This document shows positions 14,657-21,797 of a stretch of DNA of 21,797 nt, one piece after another. Under the pieces are notes generated by a model. It saw nothing but the letters and a program-made list of their open reading frames with translations, was not told the origin of the DNA and searched no databases. Made by a program: the position numbers and the translations under genes. Positions within the stretch are counted from its first letter, which is position 1. Each line of letters starts with the position of its first letter. The DNA is from an uncultured Holosporaceae bacterium (GTDB taxonomy: Bacteria; Pseudomonadota; Alphaproteobacteria; CAISOG01). Where the stretch lies: positions 1 through 21,797 of the forward strand of contig CAISOG010000145.1 of NCBI GenBank assembly GCA_903887035.1, read 5' to 3'.

Positions 14657-17600
14657 CAGCTGCGAGGTTAGCAGGCCGCCGACCACCGCAATCCCCAACG
14701 GTTGCCGCAGCTCGGATCCTGCTCCGATCCCCAGCGCGATTGGCAGCGTGCCGAAAATGGCCGCCATCGTTGTCATCATGATCGGGCGAAAACGCAGCAG
14801 GCAGGCCTGGTGAATCGCCACCTCCGCACTTTCCCCCCTTGCCCTAGCCCCAATCGCGAAGTCGACCATCATGATGGCGTTTTTCTTGACGATACCGATA
14901 AGCAGGACGATGCCGATAATGGCGATCACGCTTAAGTCCATCTTGAACAGCCACAACACCCCCAACGCCCCTAAACCCGCTGAGGGCAATCCCGACAGGA
15001 TGGTGATGGGGTGAATAAAGCTTTCGTACAACATGCCCAAAATGATGTAGATAACCGCCACCGCCAGCAGCAGTAGTAAGCCCTGCCCCGCGGCAGAATC
15101 TTGGAAAGCCTGCGCCGTGCCCTGAAAACTGGTGATGATGCTGTCCGGCACGGCCAACTTGGCCTTCATCCCATCAATCTTGCTGACCGCCTGGCTAAGG
15201 GCTGTGCCTGCGGCCAAGTTAAAGGAAATCGTCACCGACGGTAATTGCCCCTGGTGATTGATCGACAACGGCCCCGTCCCCTGCACCAACGTCGCGACGC
15301 TGTCCAACGGCACCAGCTGGCCATCCTTACTGCGCACAAACAGCTTTTTGATATCCTCGGGCGTTTGTTGGCCGTCAGCCCTTACCTCCAACACCACCTG
15401 ATAGTCGTTGGATGGCGTGTAGAGCGTCGCGGCCTGCGCCGTGCCAAAGGCGGCGTACAGCGCCTGACGAATATCTTGGTAGGTCAGGCCGAGGCTGGCC
15501 GCCTTTTGCTGATCCACCACCAGGCGGGCTTCCAGGCTTTTCAGCTGCAAATCGGTGCTGACCTCCTGAAACCCTGGCGTTTTGGCCATTTCGACCTGCA
15601 ACTTCTCTGCCCAGCCGTACAATTCCTGCAAATCGCTGCCCTGCAGGGTGTATTGGTACAAAGCCTTGCTAAGCCGTCCGCCGATTTGGATGTTCTGAAT
15701 CGGCTGCATAAAGACATTCAGCCCCTGCACCTGCGCCAATTGACCGCGCAGGCGTTGAATGATTGCGCCGGCGGGGGGGCGATCGCTGCGCGGGGTCAGG
15801 CCAAAGAAAATGCGGCCAGAATTCAGCGCGCCGCGCCCACCACCCAACGCGAAAAAGACATTCTGCACCGCGGGATCCTGGGCGATGATGGCGGCAGCCT
15901 GTTTCTGCTTCTCCACCATGGCGTCATAGGAAATATCCTGCGCCGCCTCCGTAATCGCAAAGACAAAGCCGGTATCCTCCAGCGGGAAAAACCCTTTGGG
16001 CATGGCGTTAAAAGCCAGGATGGTGGCCAACAGGCTGGCTAGCACGCTGATCAGGGTCAGGCGTTGATGCCGCAACACCCAATCCAGGCTGCGTTCATAC
16101 AGGCGGTGCAGCCAGTTAAAGCCCGCCTCTAACCGTTGCGCCAGCGCCGATTCTTTGTCATGGCCATCGCTATCCCCCGCCGCCTTCTTATGCGGTTTTA
16201 ACCAACGGCTGCACAACATCGGGGTCAGGGTTAGGGAGATAAAGCCAGACAGCAGGATGGCAACGCTGATCGTCACCGCAAACTCACGGAACAGCCGCCC
16301 AACAATGCCGCCCATGAACAACACGGGCAAAAACACCGCCACCAGCGAAAAGGTAATCGAGATAATGGTAAAGCCGATTTCGCCGGAGCCCTTCAACGCC
16401 GCCTCCATCGGCGACATCCCCTCCTCAATATACCGAACGATGTTTTCCAGCACGACGATGGCATCGTCCACCACAAAGCCGACGCACAGGGTTAGCGCCA
16501 GCAGGGAAATGTTGTTGATGCTGAAGCCAAACAGCGCCATCAAGCCATAGGTGGCGACGATCGACAGCGGCACGGCAATGGCGGGAATCAGGGTGGCGGA
16601 GGCCTTACGCAGGAACAAAAAGATAACCGCCACCACCAACACAATCGTCAACAACATGGTCAGCTGCACATCATGCAACGATTCCTTAACCGCCACCGAA
16701 CGGTCGAACAGGGGGGTCAGCTCAATTGACGGCGGAATCTGGCTGCGAAAGGTGGGCAGCAGGTCGCGCACCCGTTGCACCACCTCAATCGTGTTGGCGT
16801 CGGGCTGGCGCTGAATCGCGATCACCACCGCGTTTTTGCCGTTGATGCTGCCGATTGCCCGCAAATCCTCCACCGAATCGGTAACGGTAGCCACATCGTT
16901 CAGCCGCACGGGGGCACCATTGCGCCAGGTGACAATCAGCGGACGAAAGCCGTCAGCGTTGCTGGGCTGTCCCGCCACCTTAAGGTTAAACAGCTGTTTT
17001 TGGCCATTGATGGTGCCAACCGGCGCGTTGCTGGCGGCGCCTGCCAGGGCATCCTTCAGCTCCGCAAAGGTCAGATCGTGGGCGGCCAGCGCCTGCGGAT
17101 CGGCCTGCACCCGCACCGCGTATTTCTGCGCCCCATACAGCTGCACCTGCGCCACGCCAGGCAGGGTGGAGATGCGTTGCGCCATCAGGGTGTCGGCGTA
17201 TTCGTTAACGGTTGAGATCGGCACGGTATCTGACGAAACCGCAATAAACAGAATCGGCTGATCGGCGGGATTGACCTTTTGGAACGACGGCGGCGTGGTC
17301 ATTTCCGGCGGCAGTTTGCGCAAACTGGCCGAAATCGCCGTTTGGACATCCAAGGCCGCGCCATCAATGTTGCGATCCAGATCGAATTGCAGGGTGATTT
17401 GGGTGCTGCCCAAAAAGCTGGTGGAGGTGATCGCGTTGATCCCCGAAATCGTCGAAAATTGCCGCTCCAACGGGGTCGCGACCGAGGAGGCCATGGTTTC
17501 AGGGCTGGCACCAGCCAGGCTGGCGGTGACTTGGATAGTCGGGAAATCCACCCGCGGCAGGGCGCTGACCGCTAGGCTGTTATAGCCCGCCAGCCCGCCG

Positions 17601-17668
17601 ACGATCATCGCCAGGGTCAACAGGGTGGTGAAAACTGGCCGATGGATGCAAAAGGCAGAAATGTTCAT
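14564..17668 (-). CDS. RND multidrug efflux permease (HAE1 family, MdtB/MdtC/MuxC-like)
   Basis: 1034-residue proton-driven inner-membrane pump, full length for the family. Twelve membrane helices are expected, with two large periplasmic loops. Visible: N-terminal HRPVFTTLLTLAMIVGGLAGY, ALPRVDFPTIQVTASLAGASPETMASSVATPLE (37-69), helix-4 proton-relay pair D401-D402 in GFVVDDAIVVLENI, FMGGIVGRLFREFAVTISVAILLSGFISLTLTPMLCSRWL, and the helix-10 GIVKKNAIMMVDFAI lysines. The wording of the first loop (LPRVDFPTIQV) is closer to MdtB/MdtC than to AcrB. Its start overlaps the adaptor stop as ATGA. No TolC-type channel or second RND subunit lies nearby, so an unlinked outer-membrane partner is needed. 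Substrate unknown. Confidence 0.95.
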   Translation of the reverse strand: MNISAFCIHRPVFTTLLTLAMIVGGLAGYNSLAVSALPRVDFPTIQVTASLAGASPETMASSVATPLERQFSTISGINAITSTSFLGSTQITLQFDLDRNIDGAALDVQTAISASLRKLPPEMTTPPSFQKVNPADQPILFIAVSSDTVPISTVNEYADTLMAQRISTLPGVAQVQLYGAQKYAVRVQADPQALAAHDLTFAELKDALAGAASNAPVGTINGQKQLFNLKVAGQPSNADGFRPLIVTWRNGAPVRLNDVATVTDSVEDLRAIGSINGKNAVVIAIQRQPDANTIEVVQRVRDLLPTFRSQIPPSIELTPLFDRSVAVKESLHDVQLTMLLTIVLVVAVIFLFLRKASATLIPAIAVPLSIVATYGLMALFGFSINNISLLALTLCVGFVVDDAIVVLENIVRYIEEGMSPMEAALKGSGEIGFTIISITFSLVAVFLPVLFMGGIVGRLFREFAVTISVAILLSGFISLTLTPMLCSRWLKPHKKAAGDSDGHDKESALAQRLEAGFNWLHRLYERSLDWVLRHQRLTLISVLASLLATILAFNAMPKGFFPLEDTGFVFAITEAAQDISYDAMVEKQKQAAAIIAQDPAVQNVFFALGGGRGALNSGRIFFGLTPRSDRPPAGAIIQRLRGQLAQVQGLNVFMQPIQNIQIGGRLSKALYQYTLQGSDLQELYGWAEKLQVEMAKTPGFQEVSTDLQLKSLEARLVVDQQKAASLGLTYQDIRQALYAAFGTAQAATLYTPSNDYQVVLEVRADGQQTPEDIKKLFVRSKDGQLVPLDSVATLVQGTGPLSINHQGQLPSVTISFNLAAGTALSQAVSKIDGMKAKLAVPDSIITSFQGTAQAFQDSAAGQGLLLLLAVAVIYIILGMLYESFIHPITILSGLPSAGLGALGVLWLFKMDLSVIAIIGIVLLIGIVKKNAIMMVDFAIGARARGESAEVAIHQACLLRFRPIMMTTMAAIFGTLPIALGIGAGSELRQPLGIAVVGGLLTSQLLTLYITPVIYLYFERWLQRRQQKTQAAFAN

Positions 17669-18876
17669 GGCTTGGGCGCGTTCGGGTCTTTGGGTTGCCC
17701 AGCTGGCTGCCCCGCATCAGGGGCAGGAGCAGGAGCAGGAGCTGCCACCACAACCCCCTCACTGACCCGCAGCAGGCCGTCGCTAATCACCTGTTCCCCC
17801 GCGTCCAGACCCTGCTGCACGATGGCCATATTGCCCGCCACCCGCGCCAGCGCAATCGGGCGACGAACAGCCTTTTGATCGGCGGGATTGACCACAAACA
17901 CAAAATGCTTGCCCTCATCCCCCTGCACCGCCGCGGCAGGAATGGTCAGCACCTGTTGATCAGTGCCCAGCGACAACACGGCGGTCACGAACATGCCTGG
18001 CCACAGTTTTTCGTCGCTGTTGGCAAAGCCGGCACGGGCGACAAAGGTGCCGTTGCCCGGGTCAATGGCGTTGTCGATATAGTCCAACTTGCCCTGCCCC
18101 AAATCGGGTTGATCGTTGCGGCGCACCGTCACCGCCAACGACTCGGCAGCCATCGCCGTCCGCAGCGCGTCGTAATAGCGTTGGGGAATCGCCATTTGCA
18201 CCCGTATCGGCTGAATCTGGTTGATGGTGACCAACGGTTGTGGATCATTGGCCTTAACATTGTTGCCCAGGGTGACGTTGATGGTGCCCGCCCGCCCCGT
18301 AATCGGGCTGGCAATTTTGGTATAGCCCAACAGCACCCTGCTGTTTTCCCGCCCTGCCGCCGCCGCGTTCAGATCGGCCTGCGCGCTGGCATAGGTCGCC
18401 TTGGCGCTGTCCAGATAGGATTGGGCGACGTTGTTGCCGGCAAACAGCTTTTGCGCCCGTTCGTATTGCAGGCGGGCATTTTCCAACTGCGCCTTGGCCT
18501 TGGCCCAATCGGCCTCCTGCTGATTCACCTGCGCGGTTAGGGCGCGATTATCCAGCTCAAACAGCACTTGGCCAGCCTGCACCAGATCACCATCATGAAA
18601 CTTCACGGCCGCCAGCTGGGAATCCAGGCGCGATTTGATCGCCACCGTTTGGTTGGCGACCACCGTCCCGACCAGCTCAACCGTCAGCGGCACATCGGCA
18701 CGCGCCGCGGCGGCAATGGTCACCAACACTGGCTTGGGCGCGCCCGCCGTTGGGGCGGCCTGATTATGCTGATACATGCGCCAGCCCAGGCCAACCGCCA
18801 CGACGAGCAGCAGCAGTTGCAGGCGGCGGCTGTCGCGCAACCAATGCCACCAGCGTTGGGTTCGAAAAATTGTCAT
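17665..18876 (-). CDS. RND efflux periplasmic adaptor (MdtA/AcrA-like membrane fusion protein)
   Basis: 403 residues, bridging the permease to an outer-membrane channel. N-terminal membrane anchor at about 19-33 (LQLLLLVVAVGLGWRMY), with no lipobox. Half-lipoyl motifs occur at about 78-110 (VAIKSRLDSQLAAVKFHDGDLVQAGQVLFELD) and 183-205 (GYTKIASPITGRAGTINVTLGNNV). The alpha-hairpin between them (112-182) carries Gln/Ala-rich coiled-coil sequence. Beta-barrel and membrane-proximal domains follow, and the C-terminal 25 residues are Ala/Pro low complexity. The start ATG has no clear Shine-Dalgarno. First gene of the two-gene efflux operon. Confidence 0.94.
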   Translation of the reverse strand: MTIFRTQRWWHWLRDSRRLQLLLLVVAVGLGWRMYQHNQAAPTAGAPKPVLVTIAAAARADVPLTVELVGTVVANQTVAIKSRLDSQLAAVKFHDGDLVQAGQVLFELDNRALTAQVNQQEADWAKAKAQLENARLQYERAQKLFAGNNVAQSYLDSAKATYASAQADLNAAAAGRENSRVLLGYTKIASPITGRAGTINVTLGNNVKANDPQPLVTINQIQPIRVQMAIPQRYYDALRTAMAAESLAVTVRRNDQPDLGQGKLDYIDNAIDPGNGTFVARAGFANSDEKLWPGMFVTAVLSLGTDQQVLTIPAAAVQGDEGKHFVFVVNPADQKAVRRPIALARVAGNMAIVQQGLDAGEQVISDGLLRVSEGVVVAAPAPAPAPDAGQPAGQPKDPNAPKP

Positions 18877-18918
18877 GGGGCAAAAAGTCTGTTGGGAAAT
18901 CGTGGCAAGTTAGCCCTG

Positions 18919-18933
18919 GTTATAGCGGATAAC
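18919..18933. promoter_or_regulatory. Candidate operator upstream of the efflux operon
   Basis: Inverted repeat GTTAT-AGCGG-ATAAC, 43 bp upstream of the adaptor start, overlapping TATAAC on the minus strand, a possible -10. Outer arms AGCCCT (18912-18917) and AGGGCT (18947-18952) flank it. Short dyads of this size are typical of TetR/MarR targets, but no regulator gene is adjacent. Confidence 0.3.
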
Positions 18934-18999
18934 GGCGGGTTTTGATAGGGCTGCGTTACCCCTTTATCGATCGTACCAACATCAGATCCCAGCATTGGG

Positions 19000-20139
19000 T
19001 TACAGATCCTCTGCCCGCACCGTCTCAATCGGTTTCATTAGAATGGTGAGATGATAGCGGGTCGCTTTGCGTTCCCCGGTTCGATGCAGCACGCCAAGTT
19101 CGACCAGATCGACCAGATCGCGGGTGCTGGTGGCTGGCGGCGCCCCCGTAATCCGCCTGTAATTGCCCGCGCTTAATCCACCAACAAAACCATCTGGACC
19201 AGCGGCAAACAGGCGGAGCACGGCTTTTTCCTGGCGCGGATTCAGCCGGTCACCCACACGGTTTAACAGCTTGGCCTTATGCAGAATGAACTCGACCAGG
19301 GCGAGGCTGCGACGCTGCGCCTCAATCACGGCAGCGGCAAACCACAGCAGCCAGTCGGTGATTTCCAGGGTTTGGCTGGCTTGTTCAAGGCCATGATAGT
19401 ATTGCTTGCGTCGGCGCAGCAATGTCCCCGCAACGGCGGTGAGGGTTGGAATCGACAGGCCTTGCGCCAAAGATTTCTCGATAATCGCGCGGCCAATACG
19501 GCCGTTGCCATCTTCAAAGGGATGGATGCTCTCAAACCACAAATGGGCAATGCCAGCACGGGCAATTGGCGGCAGGGGGTGGTTACCGCCAGGGCTGGTA
19601 TCGTGCAGCCAAGCAAGGAATCGATCCATTTCTGCGGGCACTTGCTTCGACGGCGGCGCCTCAAAATGGACATGGGCGGCATAGTCAGCCCCCGATACAA
19701 TCTGCATCGGTTCGGCGTGGCGGCGATAACGGCCAATATCGGTCAGATCGCGCCGGCCATTGGTGACCATCTGGTGCCAGGCGAACAGGGTTTCATGGTC
19801 AAGCGGCGCCGTCAGATTGCGATAAAGCGCCACCATCATTTCCGCAATCCCTGCTTCGGCCGGTTCGGATTTGCGCCGTTCGACCGCAAGGCCTAGCTGG
19901 CGACGGATGGATGCCTGGACGCTGTCGCGATCCAACACTTCCCCTTCGATGGCAGACGTATCGATAGCCTCCAGGCACATGACCTCAATGGTCAATGCCT
20001 GCCTATCCCCCTCCTCCAGGTGCCGCCCAGCGCCGATAACCAGACCCGCATTCTCTGCAAAAAGCCGCTCCGCTCGAGCAAGCCTGGCGGCATCCCAGGT
20101 GAATGTCGGCCATCCCGGCTGTTGCCAATTCCAGATCAT
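19000..20139 (-). CDS. Fic-domain protein adenylyltransferase with DUF4172-type N-terminus
   Basis: 379-residue Fic enzyme, expected to transfer AMP from ATP to a hydroxyl of a target protein. The N-terminus MIWNWQQPGWPTFTWD is typical of the DUF4172 domain. The inhibitory helix motif (S/T)xxxE(G/N) is present as T61-S-A-I-E65-G66, so the enzyme is probably autoinhibited (N-terminal, class II). The active site HPFEDGNGRIGR (206-217) is complete, with catalytic H206 and phosphate-binding R217. The flap lies near 150-171. The C-terminal about 90 residues (LNPRQEKAVLRLFAAG...ATSTRDLVDLVELGVLHRTG) form a winged-helix domain. Alone on its strand after tgt; no antitoxin gene. The start codon is partly within a regulatory repeat, and AGGTGG about ten bases upstream serves as ribosome site. 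Confidence 0.93.
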   Translation of the reverse strand: MIWNWQQPGWPTFTWDAARLARAERLFAENAGLVIGAGRHLEEGDRQALTIEVMCLEAIDTSAIEGEVLDRDSVQASIRRQLGLAVERRKSEPAEAGIAEMMVALYRNLTAPLDHETLFAWHQMVTNGRRDLTDIGRYRRHAEPMQIVSGADYAAHVHFEAPPSKQVPAEMDRFLAWLHDTSPGGNHPLPPIARAGIAHLWFESIHPFEDGNGRIGRAIIEKSLAQGLSIPTLTAVAGTLLRRRKQYYHGLEQASQTLEITDWLLWFAAAVIEAQRRSLALVEFILHKAKLLNRVGDRLNPRQEKAVLRLFAAGPDGFVGGLSAGNYRRITGAPPATSTRDLVDLVELGVLHRTGERKATRYHLTILMKPIETVRAEDL

Positions 20140-20167
20140 GATTGATACACCCCACCTTTATCAATCA
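20139..20167. promoter_or_regulatory. Fic leader inverted repeat 1 (9-11-9)
   Basis: Perfect arms TGATTGATA (20139-20147) and TATCAATCA (20159-20167) with an 11-bp spacer. It covers the first base of the fic start codon and flanks its ribosome site, so a bound protein, or the mRNA hairpin itself, would interfere with translation start. Confidence 0.65.
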
Positions 20168-20183
20168 CCATACCCCATATTTA

Positions 20184-20212
20184 TGATTGATAAAAGGGAT
20201 TCTTATCGATCA
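20184..20212. promoter_or_regulatory. Fic leader inverted repeat 2 (9-11-9)
   Basis: Arms TGATTGATA (20184-20192) and TATCGATCA (20204-20212, one mismatch) with an 11-bp spacer, the same geometry and half-site as repeat 1, exactly 45 bp away. The spacers share no sequence (CACCCCACCTT and AAAGGGATTCT), which indicates selection on the half-sites rather than a recent duplication. Confidence 0.65.
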
Positions 20213-20299
20213 CGCTTTTAACAGGAGGGGGACAATCCACGCCTAATGGCGCTCTGTACCGCCCCATCCGTTCCAAAATAAGTGGTTAGGGTTGCTGAT

Positions 20300-20320
20300 G
20301 GGGAAGGAATGCCCTACCCC
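20300..20320 (-). other. Hairpin at the tgt stop codon
   Basis: Arms GGGG and CCCC plus AGG and CCT, with one A-A mismatch and a 5-base loop, spanning the tgt TAG stop. No T-run follows on either strand, so it is not a clear intrinsic terminator. It might stabilise the 3' end of the mRNA. Confidence 0.25.
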
Positions 20321-21588
20321 AACCATTCCCGCTTCAGTGCGGCCAGCTTGCCTGCGCGAATGGCCACCCGAATGCTGGTCATCAGGTCGTTCATAAAGCG
20401 TATGTTGTGCAGGGTCAGCAGGGTCATCCCCAACAGCTCATCCGCCTTAAACAGGTGGTGCAGATAGCCGCGGCTGTGGGTGCGGCAGGTGTAGCAGGGG
20501 CAGGCGGGGTCAATCGGCTCTGGCACGCCGCGGTGGCAGGCGTTGTGCAGGTTAAGGCGGAACAGCGGCGCCTGTTTAATCAACGCCCCGCCATGCCGCG
20601 CCAGGCGGGTGGGCACGACGCAGTCAAAGGTGTCCATCCCGACCCCGACGCCCGCAAAAATATCGGCAATGCCGCCCACCCCCAGAAAGTGAATCGGACG
20701 ATCCCGCCGCAAAAAGCGCATGGAATAGTTGGCAATCTCCGCCAACTCCTCCGGGTCTTTGCCCAAACAGCCGCCAACGGCCAGGCCAAAGGTGGGCAGC
20801 TGGCTGATGTACTCGGCGCTTTCCCGCCGTAAATCCTCATACACCCCGCCCTGCAACACGCCATAAACCGCCTGGCGGCCGTCATGTTGGGTGGCAAAAG
20901 CGGCCAGCGACCGATTCGCCCAGCGGTGGGTGCGTTGCATCGAACGGGCGGTGTAATCGCGGCTGTCCTTAAAGGCGGTGCATTCATCCAACACCACCAC
21001 CAGATCGGGGGCGAGTTGCCGTTGCACCTGCATCGCCGATTCGGGGGTCAGGGTGAATTTGGTGCCATCGACATAGCTGCGAAACTGTGCCCCCTCCTCC
21101 GTCACCTTCAGGCGGCTGGTGCCAAAGCGTGGGCGTTTGCCCTTAATATCCTCACTGACCCCGCCATGCGCCATGCTGAACACCTGATAGCCGCCCGAAT
21201 CGGTCAGCATCGGCCCCTGCCACCCCGTCATTTTGTGCAGGCCGCCCAACCGTTCCACCACATCGGCGCCCGGTTGCAGCAGTAGGTGATAGGTGTTGGC
21301 CAGAATAATCTGCGTCGCCTCAGCCTTCGCCTGGTCAATGGTGGCCACCCGCAACGCCGCCTTGGTCGCGCAAAAGATAAAAGCGGGGGTTTCCAGGCTG
21401 CCATGCGGGGTGGTCAGCACGCCACAGCGCCCCTCACTATCGGGATCGCGGGCGGTGATATTAAAGTCAAAGCCTGGATATTCCAAGCGGGTGGGCACTT
21501 CAGCGATGGGGGCGATGGGAATCGTTTTCGAGGCGCTGGTGGAAGTAATGGTGGGCGTAACAGTAGGAGTAATGGTGGGGGCGGTCAT
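20314..21588 (-). CDS. tgt: tRNA-guanine(34) transglycosylase (Tgt), divergent substrate loop
   Basis: 424-residue enzyme exchanging G34 of GUN-anticodon tRNAs for a 7-deazaguanine base. Core features are intact: LTDSGGYQVFS with catalytic D130, DEC (201-203), YGVLQGG, nucleophile D322 in MDTFDCVVPTR, and the zinc ligands C363, C365, C368 and H394 (31 residues apart first to last, as in the Zymomonas enzyme). The loop that reads GGLAVGE in classical bacterial Tgt is GGCLGKD here (272-278), placing Gly at the position of Val233. The N-terminus has a 35-45-residue Thr/Pro/Ile-rich extension (TITPTVTPTITST) and the ATG lacks a visible Shine-Dalgarno, so a later TTG or GTG start is possible. No other queuosine genes are nearby. 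Confidence 0.9.
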   Translation of the reverse strand: MTAPTITPTVTPTITSTSASKTIPIAPIAEVPTRLEYPGFDFNITARDPDSEGRCGVLTTPHGSLETPAFIFCATKAALRVATIDQAKAEATQIILANTYHLLLQPGADVVERLGGLHKMTGWQGPMLTDSGGYQVFSMAHGGVSEDIKGKRPRFGTSRLKVTEEGAQFRSYVDGTKFTLTPESAMQVQRQLAPDLVVVLDECTAFKDSRDYTARSMQRTHRWANRSLAAFATQHDGRQAVYGVLQGGVYEDLRRESAEYISQLPTFGLAVGGCLGKDPEELAEIANYSMRFLRRDRPIHFLGVGGIADIFAGVGVGMDTFDCVVPTRLARHGGALIKQAPLFRLNLHNACHRGVPEPIDPACPCYTCRTHSRGYLHHLFKADELLGMTLLTLHNIRFMNDLMTSIRVAIRAGKLAALKREWLG

Positions 21589-21620
21589 GGCGGTGTTCGG
21601 TTGGGGGGGCTATACGGGGC

Positions 21621-21662
21621 GGTCTACAGTGGTGGGCTTGCGGTGATAGGCTTACGGTGGTG
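21621..21662. repeat. 14-bp imperfect tandem repeat x3 upstream of tgt
   Basis: Three consecutive 14-bp units at 21621-21634, 21635-21648 and 21649-21662; the third is GGCTTACGGTGGTG and the others differ from it by three (middle) or three (first) bases. It lies in the 150-bp gap between tRNA-Phe and tgt, where I see no clear promoter. Confidence 0.6.
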
Positions 21663-21738
21663 GGCGCGGCCTTGTTGGGGCGAGAACGGCGGGTTGACGA
21701 TGGCACATCCGCAGAAGGCATGGCCACGGCCTGCCTGA

Positions 21739-21797
21739 TGGTGCCCAGGGAGGGACTCGAACCCCCGACACAGGGATTTTCAGTCCCTTGCTCTACC
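21739..21797 (-). tRNA. tRNA-Phe (anticodon GAA), 5' end beyond the window
   Basis: Minus strand shows the 3' three-quarters of a tRNA: D-arm end GGTAGAGC, anticodon stem AGGGA/TCCCT around loop CTGAAAA with anticodon GAA at 21779-21781, T-loop GGTTCGAGTCC, acceptor strand CCTGGGC, discriminator A and an encoded CCA (21739-21741). About 17 bases of the 5' end lie outside the window. The tRNA is not a queuosine target, so its position next to tgt is probably incidental. Confidence 0.95.

Noticed and set aside
15245..16042. 265-codon plus-strand ORF inside the RND permease gene
   Set aside because: Antisense shadow of a clear, full-length permease reading frame; long opposite-strand frames are expected in GC-rich coding DNA. 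The same applies to the other long shadows, such as 17695-18540 and 10644-11261.
21717..21735. Hairpin 3 bp after tRNA-Phe (GGCATGGCC/GGCCTGCC) as a terminator
   Set aside because: The two inner GGCC arms leave a loop of only two bases, and no T-run follows.
1..21797. CRISPR array, insertion sequence or prophage
   Set aside because: No spaced direct-repeat array, transposase, integrase or phage structural gene was found; the short tandem repeats are isolated.

Overview
The window reads as a GC-rich alphaproteobacterial chromosome segment carrying ordinary cell-surface, motility, export and RNA-modification genes plus a few lineage-specific pieces. The alphaproteobacterial assignment is an inference. 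It rests on the pilin subfamily (FSLIEAAIVL with a long basic leader), two TTAA-N7-TTAA motifs that match the CtrA consensus, the flagellar fliQ-fliR-flhB block and the tRNA-Phe sequence. I cannot name a genus.

Region 1 (147-8433, minus strand) is one tightly packed operon for a type IV pilus or type II secretion-like machine. In transcription order it encodes the assembly ATPase (GspE/PilB/MshE-like), the inner-membrane platform protein (GspF/PilC/MshG-like), a bitopic GspL/PilM-PilN-like protein, a bitopic GspM/PilO-like protein with a C-terminal PilP/GspC-like module, a lipoprotein secretin (MshL/PilQ/GspD-like) and one prepilin. Genes overlap by 4 bp or lie 0-24 bp apart. No prepilin peptidase, retraction ATPase or minor pilin is visible. 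Bases 1-146, downstream of the pilin, have no assigned function.

Region 2 (8434-10513) starts with a divergent control region holding a perfect TTAA-N7-TTAA site, then a Sco1/SenC copper chaperone. After it comes an unrecognised 363-residue protein, AT-richer at both ends, with its own CtrA-like site placed over the -35 position of a candidate promoter.

Region 3 (10536-13696, minus) holds an amidinotransferase/DDAH-type hydrolase followed by fliQ, fliR and flhB of the flagellar export gate. flhB and the orphan gene converge on a 13-bp tandem repeat that contains both stop codons.

Region 4 (13697-18876) has a 327-bp intergenic region with a long imperfect hairpin and a promoter candidate. 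It is followed by rsmD (16S rRNA m2G966 methyltransferase, plus) and, on the minus strand, an RND efflux pair (periplasmic adaptor, then MdtB/C-like permease). rsmD and the permease gene overlap tail to tail by 93 bp.

Region 5 (19000-21797, minus) runs tRNA-Phe (cut by the window end), a divergent tgt, then a Fic-domain AMP-transferase with a DUF4172-type N-terminus. The fic leader carries two successive inverted repeats of identical 9-11-9 geometry, the clearest candidate for an undescribed regulatory element here. The Tgt substrate loop differs from the classical bacterial preQ1 type and resembles the eukaryotic queuine type at one key position.
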